NCBI GenBank assembly: GCA_902787185.1
Contig: CADAFP010000009.1
Coordinates: 1 to 64,000 of the forward strand
Length of the DNA: 64,000 nucleotides
Source of the DNA: an uncultured Bacteroidales bacterium
GTDB lineage: Bacteria > Bacteroidota > Bacteroidia > Bacteroidales > Muribaculaceae
Direction: 5' to 3'
Shown here one piece after another: positions 35,201-43,061 of the stretch. How positions within the stretch are numbered: the first letter of the stretch is position 1; every line of letters begins with the position of its first letter. The notes below the pieces were generated by a model that was given only the letters and a program-made list of their open reading frames with translations, searched no databases and was not told the origin of the DNA. The position numbers and the translations under genes were made by a program.

Positions 35201-35611
35201 TCAGAACTTGACGCGGCGTTCGGGCTCGCTGAAGGAGAAGAAACGGGCCTCGCCGTCGGTGATGTACATGGCCGCCATGTTGTCATCGGCCTGATAGAGT
35301 TGTTTCAGTTCGGGATTCTGGTCCAGAATGTATTGTTTCATCACGACGTCATCGTCGTTGACGAGTTTGCCGCTCACGCGAATCCATTCCGCACCGTTCG
35401 CCTTGGTGGCACTCAACTCAAAATTGGGATTGGCCACCAACTGCTTGAACACGTCTTTGCTCTTGCCGGACATCAGGTACAGACGTCCGTTGTATATCTC
35501 ACTCACGCCGAAGGGACGCACTCTTGCCTTGTCTCCGTCAACGGTGGCAAGGTAGAAAACGCGGCACTCGGCAAGATAGTTTTTAATCTCTTGAAGTATA
35601 TCCATAATCAT
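35201..35611 (-). CDS. Pyridoxamine 5'-phosphate oxidase-like flavin-binding protein
   Basis: The product has 136 residues of split-barrel fold: CRVFYLATVDGDKARVRPFG, YLMSGKSKDVFKQL and WIRVSGKLV are typical of the PNPOx-like family that binds FMN or heme/F420. It is too short and too divergent for PdxH. M1 and M3 are both possible starts. It is first in the four-gene operon, with a promoter at 35630-35637. Confidence 0.85.
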   Translation of the reverse strand: MIMDILQEIKNYLAECRVFYLATVDGDKARVRPFGVSEIYNGRLYLMSGKSKDVFKQLVANPNFELSATKANGAEWIRVSGKLVNDDDVVMKQYILDQNPELKQLYQADDNMAAMYITDGEARFFSFSEPERRVKF

Positions 35612-35629
35612 TTTTCACAAAAAAGCGGG

Positions 35630-35637
35630 CAAAAATA
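35630..35637 (-). promoter_or_regulatory. Bacteroidetes -7 promoter element of the PNPOx operon
   Basis: TATTTTTG (then C) on the minus strand fits TAnnTTTG, 18-24 bases before the start. Confidence 0.6.
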
Positions 35638-35793
35638 CAATAAAAACTCTCTTTCTCCAAATTTAACTCCCTAAAAATCCTAAAAATAGGTCCACAGGGC
35701 CGAATGTTGAGTGTTCTTGAACCGCAAGGCATGGGCTTTGACCGCTCATGTAATAAATTCGATATAAATAGTGCTGGAAAACTAAAAAATGAC

Positions 35794-35801
35794 TACCTTT
35801 G
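35794..35801 (+). promoter_or_regulatory. Bacteroidetes -7 promoter element of the SusC operon
   Basis: TACCTTTG fits TAnnTTTG and lies 30 bases before the SusC ATG at 35832. No sigma/anti-sigma or hybrid two-component gene is nearby. Confidence 0.7.
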
Positions 35802-35831
35802 TCACATTGAGAAAACCAAATTGAAACCATT

Positions 35832-38800
35832 ATGATGAAGAGACTGAAATGTAAACCATCGAGGCGCAAGATTTTGCGTCTCTACATGGCCGTATTGGCG
35901 TTCGCTATGGGCGCGGGGCAGGCTGTTGCCGTTCCTGTGCCTCAAGTGCAGAGCGGCGCGGTGCAAGCCTCGACGGTGACAGGACAGGTGCTTGACGAGA
36001 ACGGTGAACCCGTCATCGGGGCGACCGTGAGCGTCAAGGGCACCAATGTGACTACCGTCACCGACTTTGACGGGCGCTTTTCTATCAAGGCTCCTCGTGG
36101 GGCGACTTTAAAGGTGAGTTTTGTGGGCTACGGCACCCGCGACGTGCAGGTTGACGGCGGCAATTTAACCGTCAATCTGCAGCAGGACGCCCTTGCGCTC
36201 AACGAGGTGGTCGTGACGGCCTTGGGTATCAAGAAAGAGGCTAAGTCGCTATCTTACAACGTGCAGCAGCTGGAGGGCGATGCCTTGATGAGGGTGCAGG
36301 ATGCCAACTTCGTCAACTCGCTGGCTGGAAAGGTGGCAGGTGTGACCATCAATGCCAGCGCGACGGGTGCGGGCGGCGGTAGCCGCGTGGTCATGCGTGG
36401 TGCCAAGTCCATCAACGGCAACAACAACGTGCTGTATGTCGTGGACGGCATCCCCATGCAGAACCTTGCCAGCGAGCAGCCCGAAGGCATCTTTGCCGGT
36501 GCGGGCCAGACGGGTGACGCCACCAGCAACATCAATCCAGACGACATCGAGAGCATCAGCGCGTTGACGGGTCCCTCGGCAGCAGCCCTCTACGGTGCCA
36601 ATGCTGCCAATGGTGTCATCCTTATCACGACCAAGCGCGGTCGCGCGGGTAGGGTAGATGTGACTTACAACGGCAGTTTCCAGTTCTCCAAGCCTTTTGT
36701 GCTGCCGCGTTTTCAGAACCAGTACGGGCCGAGCGAGACGGGCAGCTACTTCAGTTGGGGCGAGAAACTGGCAGAGCCCAGCAGTTACCGTCCTGCCGAC
36801 TACTTCCAGACGGGCGCCAACATCGCCAACTCGGTGAGCCTGAGCACAGGCAACGACAAGAATCAGACCTATCTGTCGCTCGGCGCCACCAACGCCCAGG
36901 GCATCATCCACAGCAACAACTATGACCGATACAACGTGAGTGTGCGTAATACCACCAACTTCCTTGACGACCGCATGACGCTCGACCTGGGCTACATGCT
37001 CACCACCGTCAAGGAGCAGAACATGATCAGCCAGGGCCAGTACCACAATCCGCTGGTGCCTGTCTATCTGTTCCCCGCAGGTGACGACTTCTCCAAGTTG
37101 GGCTACTTTGAGCGCTATGACACTGGCCGCAACTTCCCCGTGCAGTACTGGCCCTACAACTACGACATCTCGATGGAGAACCCCTATTGGGAGACCGAGC
37201 GCGAGCGCTTCATCAATCACAAGGAGCGCCACCAGGCGACCGTCTCGCTCAACTGGCGCATCACCCCGTGGCTCGACATCACGGGACGTGTGAAATATGA
37301 CAAGAGCAGCGACAAATATGAGGAGAAATTCTTCGCCTCGACCAACACGCTCTATGCCTCCAAATATGGTCACTACGGCCTGCGCAACGTGAGCAACCGC
37401 CAACTCTATGCCGAGGCCTTTGCCAAGTTCAACAAATACTTTGCTGGCTACCTCTGGAACATCAGTGGCGTGCTGGGCACGAGCTTTGACCAGCGTGACA
37501 ACAGCATCGAGGGCTTCAGCGGTCACTTGAAGGGTACCGCCAACAAGTTCACCCTGGCCAATGTGGAGACTTCCAACTCGACTTTCAAGCCCGTGCAGAG
37601 CGGCTACCGCACCCAGTTGCAGAGCGTGTATGCCACCGCGCAGCTGGGTTACCGCAGCATGGCCTATCTGGATGTGACAGCCCGCAACGACTGGTCGAGC
37701 AAACTCGAGAAGAGTTATTTCTACTGGTCAGCTGGCCTGTCAGCCATTTGGACCGATATCATCCCTGGCATTGAGAGCTTTGATGGACTCAACTATTTCA
37801 AGACACGTGTGGGCTACTCCCAGGTGGGTAACGAGCCCAATGAGCCGTTCTTGACGCGTGAGACTTACGCCATCAACCCCTCGACGGGCCTGGCCGAGAC
37901 CTCGACGCGGATGCTCACCGACCTCAAGCCCGAGCGCACCGACTCGTGGGAGGTCGGTATTGACCTGCACATGTTCCGCAACCGCCTGCGACTGAATGCG
38001 ACGCTCTACCAGTCCAGCACGCGCAACCAATTCTTCTATCCCACGTTGCCCGCTTCGTCGGGTTATACCAGTGCGGTGGTCAATGGTGGACGTGTGGATA
38101 ACAAGGGTGTCGAACTCACGGCACGCTATACCCAGCCCATCGGTGCCTTCACTTGGGAGACCTTCCTCACGTGGACGCTCAACCGCAACAAGGTGAAGGA
38201 ACTGCTCAAGAACTGGCGCAATCCCATCGATGGCGAGATTTACAACCTCGACGAACTCTACATGGGCGGCACGTCGGGCTACCAGATTCGCCTCACCGAG
38301 GGCGGCACGCTGAGCGACGTCTATGTCTCCACGCTCAAGACCGACGAGCACGGCGCCATCTACGTCAACCCCGAGCGTCAGACCGTCGAGGCCAATCCCA
38401 ACAACAACGCCTATTACATCTATGCCGGGCAAGCCGCACCACGCTATAACCTCTCGTGGGGCAATACGTTCTCATTCAAGGGCCTCACCTTGTCGGCGCT
38501 GCTGGCCTACCGCAACGGCGGCATCGTCGTGAGCGAGACGCAGGCCATCCTCGACTACTACGGCGCCTCGCAAGCCACCCAGGATGCCCGCAACGACGGC
38601 GGCGTCATCATCAACGGCAAGAAAATCAATGCGCAAGGCTACTACCAGACCGTGGGCAACCCTAATGGCACGGTGGATTCCCGCTACGTGTACAGCGCGA
38701 CCAACCTGCGTCTGGCCGAACTGAGCATCGGCTATGATGTGCCCATTCATCGTTGGGTCAAGTGGGTCAAGGGATTGAATGTGTCCTTTGTCGCCCACAA

Positions 38801-38936
38801 CCTGTGCATGTTTTACAACAAGGCTCCCTATGACCCCGAGGTGACCTCCAACACGGGCACCTACTACCAGGGCATCGACTACTTCATGCAGCCCAGTCTG
38901 CGCTCGATGGGATTTAACGTGAAACTCAAATTCTGA
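35832..38936 (+). CDS. SusC/RagA-type TonB-dependent outer-membrane transporter
   Basis: The product has 1034 residues. Residues 1-38 contain the signal peptide; residues about 46-125 form the CarboxypepD_reg-like domain (GQVLDENGEPVIGATVSVKG, FVGYGTRDVQV); LNEVVVTALGIKKEAKSL is the SusC link; residues about 130-245 form the plug (SLAGKVAGVTINASA, VLYVVDGIP) and the rest a 22-strand barrel ending in F. M1 and M2 are both starts. It imports glycans across the outer membrane with the SusD protein encoded 7 bases downstream. The N-terminal extension of sigma-linked receptors is absent, consistent with no sigma/anti-sigma pair. Confidence 0.95.
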   Translation: MMKRLKCKPSRRKILRLYMAVLAFAMGAGQAVAVPVPQVQSGAVQASTVTGQVLDENGEPVIGATVSVKGTNVTTVTDFDGRFSIKAPRGATLKVSFVGYGTRDVQVDGGNLTVNLQQDALALNEVVVTALGIKKEAKSLSYNVQQLEGDALMRVQDANFVNSLAGKVAGVTINASATGAGGGSRVVMRGAKSINGNNNVLYVVDGIPMQNLASEQPEGIFAGAGQTGDATSNINPDDIESISALTGPSAAALYGANAANGVILITTKRGRAGRVDVTYNGSFQFSKPFVLPRFQNQYGPSETGSYFSWGEKLAEPSSYRPADYFQTGANIANSVSLSTGNDKNQTYLSLGATNAQGIIHSNNYDRYNVSVRNTTNFLDDRMTLDLGYMLTTVKEQNMISQGQYHNPLVPVYLFPAGDDFSKLGYFERYDTGRNFPVQYWPYNYDISMENPYWETERERFINHKERHQATVSLNWRITPWLDITGRVKYDKSSDKYEEKFFASTNTLYASKYGHYGLRNVSNRQLYAEAFAKFNKYFAGYLWNISGVLGTSFDQRDNSIEGFSGHLKGTANKFTLANVETSNSTFKPVQSGYRTQLQSVYATAQLGYRSMAYLDVTARNDWSSKLEKSYFYWSAGLSAIWTDIIPGIESFDGLNYFKTRVGYSQVGNEPNEPFLTRETYAINPSTGLAETSTRMLTDLKPERTDSWEVGIDLHMFRNRLRLNATLYQSSTRNQFFYPTLPASSGYTSAVVNGGRVDNKGVELTARYTQPIGAFTWETFLTWTLNRNKVKELLKNWRNPIDGEIYNLDELYMGGTSGYQIRLTEGGTLSDVYVSTLKTDEHGAIYVNPERQTVEANPNNNAYYIYAGQAAPRYNLSWGNTFSFKGLTLSALLAYRNGGIVVSETQAILDYYGASQATQDARNDGGVIINGKKINAQGYYQTVGNPNGTVDSRYVYSATNLRLAELSIGYDVPIHRWVKWVKGLNVSFVAHNLCMFYNKAPYDPEVTSNTGTYYQGIDYFMQPSLRSMGFNVKLKF

Positions 38937-38943
38937 CACGACT

Positions 38944-40554
38944 ATGAAGACAAGAATCATCATCAGTATAGCTGTCGCCTTGATGTTGGCGGCATGCACC
39001 AAGTCGTTTGACGAAATCAACACCAACCAGCACCAGCTCACCGACGAGGAACTCGCCAACGATTATCAGAATGTGGGCGCCTTCTTCTCACAGATGGTGT
39101 CGCGCGTTGTCCTGTTCGACGACGGTTCGGGCAACTGCCTGTCGTCAGACTACCAGGTGGCGCAGGGACTGAGCGCCGACCCGTTCTCGGGCTATATCGC
39201 CCTCACGGGAACCTGGCGCAACGGTGTCCACAACGGCTCCTACAGCTTTGTGAGCGGCTGGTATGACCAGATGTTCACACGCGCCTTTAGCGAGGTGATG
39301 CCCGCTTGGCAACGCGTTACCCGCGTGGCCGACGAGATGGGCCAGCCCGCCGTGGCCGCCTTGGCCACGATTGTCAAGGTGGAGGCCTTGCACCGTGTGA
39401 CCGACATGTACGGCCCGATTCCCTATATCCACTTCGGCAGCGGAGCGTTAGGAACCACCTATGACCGCCAGCAGGAGGTGTATAAAAAGTTTTTTGCCGA
39501 ACTTGACAGCGCCATCGACGTGCTCATGCCGCTGGCCGAGTCGGGAAGCACGTTGCTGCCCGACTATGACAACGTCTATGAGGGCAATGTGACGCGCTGG
39601 GTGAAGTTTGCCAACACCCTGCGCCTGCGCTTGGCCTTGCGCGTGGTGTATGCCGACCCGGCGCTGGCCCGCCAAGAGGCTGAGAAGTCGGCGGCTTGCT
39701 CCGTAGGGTTTATCGAGACGGCAGCCGAGCGTGCACAGTTGCAGCATGGCCGCTTGACCTATTTCCACCCGAACTATGACATGGCCTACAACTTTAATGC
39801 GGGCGAGGTGCGCATGGGAGCCACGATGGACTGCTACATGAATGGCTACAGCGACCCGCGTCTGCCGGCCTACTTCCTCCCTGCAAGCAACGATAACAAG
39901 TATCACGGTGTGCGCCTGGGCGTTCACAACATGAATCCGTCGCGTTATGCCGGCGTCTATGTCTCCAACCTGAACATCGACCGCGCCACCACGCCCATCG
40001 TGTGGATGACGGCTGCCGAGGGCTTCTTCCTGCGTGCCGAGGCGGCATTGCGTGGCTGGAACATGGGCGGCACGGCACGGGCCTTCTATGAGGCAGGCAT
40101 CCGTGCCTCGTTTAATGAGAATAATGTGGGAGGCGAGGACGCCTATATCGCCAACACGACCCTGAAACCCACCCGCTATGTGGACCGCACCAATGGCGGT
40201 AACGCTGCCGCCGCTCCCAGCGAAATCACCATCGCTTGGGACGAGGCGGCCGACTTCGAGACCAATCTGGAGCGCATCATCACCCAGAAGTGGATTGCGA
40301 TGTATCCCGATGGTTGTGAGGGTTGGGCAGAATTCCGTCGCACGGGGTATCCCCACCTGCTGCCTGTGGTGAACAACGACAGCCAGGGACTTATCGACAC
40401 CGATATCCAGGTGCGCCGCTGCCCCTTCCCCGTTCAGGAATACAATACCAACGAGGCTGCGGTTCAGGCTGCCATCCAGTTGCTGGATAGCGAGGCCCTG
40501 GGCGGCGGTCAGGACAATGGCGGCACCCGCCTGTGGTGGGACAAGAAAGATTAA
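38944..40554 (+). CDS. SusD/RagB-type outer-membrane glycan-binding lipoprotein
   Basis: The product has 536 residues with lipobox LMLAAC (Cys18). Features are CTKSFDEINTNQHQ at the N-terminus, a tetratricopeptide-like helical body (YDRQQEVYKKFFAELDSAIDVL, WVKFANTLRLRLALRVV) and EITIAWDEA, FETNLERIITQKWIAMYPDG and FRRTGYP near the end, the pattern of the SusD-like_2 subgroup. It binds glycan at the surface and lids the SusC barrel. The 7-base spacing to susC is typical of a pair. Confidence 0.93.
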   Translation: MKTRIIISIAVALMLAACTKSFDEINTNQHQLTDEELANDYQNVGAFFSQMVSRVVLFDDGSGNCLSSDYQVAQGLSADPFSGYIALTGTWRNGVHNGSYSFVSGWYDQMFTRAFSEVMPAWQRVTRVADEMGQPAVAALATIVKVEALHRVTDMYGPIPYIHFGSGALGTTYDRQQEVYKKFFAELDSAIDVLMPLAESGSTLLPDYDNVYEGNVTRWVKFANTLRLRLALRVVYADPALARQEAEKSAACSVGFIETAAERAQLQHGRLTYFHPNYDMAYNFNAGEVRMGATMDCYMNGYSDPRLPAYFLPASNDNKYHGVRLGVHNMNPSRYAGVYVSNLNIDRATTPIVWMTAAEGFFLRAEAALRGWNMGGTARAFYEAGIRASFNENNVGGEDAYIANTTLKPTRYVDRTNGGNAAAAPSEITIAWDEAADFETNLERIITQKWIAMYPDGCEGWAEFRRTGYPHLLPVVNNDSQGLIDTDIQVRRCPFPVQEYNTNEAAVQAAIQLLDSEALGGGQDNGGTRLWWDKKD

Positions 40555-40607
40555 TATGTGGTTCACTGTGCCGTGACTCTGTCACGGCCCTTCAAATAAC
40601 TGATAAG

Positions 40608-41540
40608 ATGAAAACAACAAGACATATCATCATGATGGCATTGCTGGCAATCGCCTTAAACGCTTGTGACACAGAGCCCGAGGCGCTCGACTTGCAGCCG
40701 CTCAATGAGTATAGCGAGGAGTATTACCAGGCCTTGCGGGACTACAAAGCGAGTGCCCACGAGATTTGCTACGTCTATTATGCCGACTGGGCGCCCATCG
40801 AGGGTGCCAGCGGTTACAAGGACCCGGCCTCTTGGGGCGAGCGCATCATCGGTCTGCCCGATAGCATCGACCTGGTGAATCTGTGGATGGGCATACCCAC
40901 TCCCGACATGCACCCCATTGCCTACCAGGACATGATTGAGACGCGCGAGAAGAAGGGCACCCGCTTCATCTTCCATGCCGATGCTTCCAACTATAATCAC
41001 CGTTTCACCATCGGTGGCCGCTCCTATGACCTCTCTACCGACCGCAGCGAGGAGGCCATCAGGGCCTATGCGCGGTGGGTGTGCGATACGGTCATCGAGA
41101 CGGGCCTCGACGGTGCCGACTTTGACTACGAGGGCTGGAACGGTCAGCACCTGACGTGGGCCATCGAGGAGTGCGACAAGGTCTTCGGCCCCAATGGGCA
41201 GTACCCCGAGCGGTTGGTCATCGTGGACTACTTCTCGGTGTCGCCGCCGCTGGCCTGTGACCCCTATGTGGACTACTACGTCAAGCAGGCCTACAGCCAG
41301 CAAGGCGCTGGCGTGGGGGCGATGGGACACCCCGACGAGAAGACCGTCTATTGCGAGTCCTTCGGACAGAAGCCCACGGGCGGCGAAATCTTCAATTATG
41401 CCGCTTGGGAGCCCGCAACGGGCCACAAGGGCGGCTGTGGCGCTTACTATGTGGAGCGCAACTACTACAACACGAGCGACGGTGTGCCCTATGGCGCCAT
41501 CCGCCGAGCCATCCAGATTATGAACCCGGCCAAGAGATAG
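40608..41540 (+). CDS. GH18 lipoprotein, endo-beta-N-acetylglucosaminidase type
   Basis: The start chosen is ATG 40608 (MKTTRHIIMMALL), which gives a lipobox (ALNAC, Cys20); an earlier in-frame ATG at 40533 overlaps the end of susD. The product has 310 residues. D168-G-A-D171-F-D173-Y-E175 is a complete GH18 DxxDxDxE signature, with E175 as acid. The length and lipid anchor match Endo-F/H-like enzymes that cut between the two core GlcNAc residues of N-glycans. Gene order (SusC, SusD, GH18, DUF1735-LamG) resembles Bacteroides N-glycan loci. Chitinase activity is the alternative. Confidence 0.82.
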   Translation: MKTTRHIIMMALLAIALNACDTEPEALDLQPLNEYSEEYYQALRDYKASAHEICYVYYADWAPIEGASGYKDPASWGERIIGLPDSIDLVNLWMGIPTPDMHPIAYQDMIETREKKGTRFIFHADASNYNHRFTIGGRSYDLSTDRSEEAIRAYARWVCDTVIETGLDGADFDYEGWNGQHLTWAIEECDKVFGPNGQYPERLVIVDYFSVSPPLACDPYVDYYVKQAYSQQGAGVGAMGHPDEKTVYCESFGQKPTGGEIFNYAAWEPATGHKGGCGAYYVERNYYNTSDGVPYGAIRRAIQIMNPAKR

Positions 41541-41570
41541 CAACGACTGCCTGTAAGCCCAGTCCCCCAT

Positions 41571-41589
41571 GCCGAGGCTCCGCCTCGGC
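41571..41589 (+). other. Intra-operon hairpin
   Basis: GCCGAGGC (41571-41578) and GCCTCGGC (41582-41589) form a perfect 8-bp stem with loop TCC, between the GH18 and DUF1735 genes. No T-run follows, so it may set mRNA stability or partial attenuation rather than stop transcription. Confidence 0.6.
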
Positions 41590-41627
41590 CCCCAAAACAC
41601 TCTCAACAGAAACCAAAATAAACAACA

Positions 41628-42848
41628 ATGAAGAAATCGATTTTCAGTATCCTCCTGCTACTCGCTGTCAGCGCTTTATTCACAGCCTGCGACAGCGAGG
41701 GAGACAAGTTTGACTACGAGAAGGTGGGCTTGCTCATCACGGGCACCGAGCAGGTGCCGGTGCAGCGTTTCACCGTTGACGAATTGCCTGCCGCATATCC
41801 CGTTACCGTTAAGGCGACGCGCCGCACTGCCAGTGCGGTGACCATGCGCCTGGCCATCGACACATCACTCGTGCGTGCCTATAACGCCAAGCACGGCACC
41901 GCCTACTATCCCGTGCCCGCATCGTGCGTCGCCATCGAGGACAGCGAGGTGACCATCCGCCAGGGCGAGGCTTTATCGACGGCGGCCCAAGTCAAGGTGG
42001 TCAGCACCGACGGCTTTATCGAGGGCGCCACCTACGTCATCCCCGTGACCATACAGCAGGTCGAGGGCGACGGCGGTGAGGTCATCGAGAGTTCGCGCAC
42101 GATTTTCCTGCAGATTTCCCGCATCATCTCGTTCTATGCGCTCGACAACAGCCAATATGCCTCGTCCAACTACATCTTCCCCGACGACAAGATGGTCAAT
42201 CTGACCAATTACACCATCGAGTTCAAGGTCTATTCCTATAAGTTCGGCAACGTGGGCGACATCAAGCGTGTCCTCTCCATTGAGGGCAAGAACGAGGAGG
42301 AAGCCAATATGTTCCGCTTTGGCGAGAACGGCTCGGCTGGCGGCGACATCCTGCAATGGGTGCTGCCTGGTGGCAGGTGCTTCTCCTCGACGCATTTCAA
42401 GACCAACCGCTGGTACTTGATTTCATGCACCTACGACGGTGCGACTTTCAAGATGTATGTCGATGGTGTCGAGGATGCCCAGGCGAGCGGCACGGGCAAG
42501 GCAACGCCCTTCCAGCGCTTTGAGTTGGGTATGTCGTGGGGCGGTTACCGCAACAGCCAGTTCTTCTCGGGCAGGTTGTGTGAGGTGCGCGTGTGGAACC
42601 GTGCCCTCACGGCAAGCGAGATTTCCACGGGCTTTGCCGGTGTGAACGCCCACAGCGACGGCCTGGTTGCCTACTGGAAGATGAACGAGGGCGAAGGCCA
42701 CATCTTCCATGACGCCACGGGCCACGGCTACGATATGGACTGGACCGACACTTGGCGTGACGACAAGGAAAACGGTGTCCTCGTCGCCCACGACTACAGC
42801 CAATACATCAAGTGGGTCAAAGACGACAACAACAAGGTCGCCCAGTAA
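41628..42848 (+). CDS. Surface lipoprotein with DUF1735 and LamG-like domains
   Basis: The product has 406 residues with lipobox LFTAC (Cys21). Residues about 30-160 form a DUF1735 (BT_3987-like N-terminal) domain (VPVTIQQVEGDG) and residues about 175-385 a concanavalin A/LamG-like sandwich (FRFGENG, SCTYDGATFKMYVDGVED, GRLCEVRVWNRALT, GLVAYWKMNEGEG). It is likely a surface glycan-binding protein of the locus, taking the SusE/F position. No catalytic residues are recognised. It is the last gene; the repeat array at 42860 follows the stop. Confidence 0.85.
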   Translation: MKKSIFSILLLLAVSALFTACDSEGDKFDYEKVGLLITGTEQVPVQRFTVDELPAAYPVTVKATRRTASAVTMRLAIDTSLVRAYNAKHGTAYYPVPASCVAIEDSEVTIRQGEALSTAAQVKVVSTDGFIEGATYVIPVTIQQVEGDGGEVIESSRTIFLQISRIISFYALDNSQYASSNYIFPDDKMVNLTNYTIEFKVYSYKFGNVGDIKRVLSIEGKNEEEANMFRFGENGSAGGDILQWVLPGGRCFSSTHFKTNRWYLISCTYDGATFKMYVDGVEDAQASGTGKATPFQRFELGMSWGGYRNSQFFSGRLCEVRVWNRALTASEISTGFAGVNAHSDGLVAYWKMNEGEGHIFHDATGHGYDMDWTDTWRDDKENGVLVAHDYSQYIKWVKDDNNKVAQ

Positions 42849-42859
42849 CGAAATTTAGA

Positions 42860-43043
42860 CGACAAGAAAGACAAGAAAAACAATTTTCTTGACATCCGAT
42901 TGACAAAAAGTCAATTTGTCTTTCAGGATGTACAGTTTGTTTTTCTTGTCTTTCTTGTCGTTAAAACGAATCCGATTGACAAAAAGTCAATTTGTCTTTC
43001 AGGATGTACAATTTGTTTTTCCTGTCTTTCTTGTCGTTAAAAC
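42860..43043. repeat. Tandem 76-bp repeat forming large inverted repeats, after the Sus-type locus
   Basis: Copies start at 42894 and 42970 and differ at about two bases. One forward arm (42860-42882, CGACAAGAAAGACAAGAAAA...) pairs perfectly over 23 bp with the end of copy 1 (42938-42960), and with one mismatch with the end of copy 2 (43014-43036). Each copy also holds a small hairpin TTGACAAAAAGTCAA. It probably acts as the terminator between the plus-strand locus and the convergent double-dockerin gene. Confidence 0.8.
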
Positions 43044-43061
43044 CAAGCGAGAGGCGTGGTC

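Noticed and set aside
36249..37526. Antisense frame of 425 codons opposite the SusC gene
   Set aside because: Covered by a clear SusC; shadow of codon bias.
42894..43043. 76-bp tandem repeat considered as a CRISPR array
   Set aside because: There are only two copies, directly adjacent, with no spacers.
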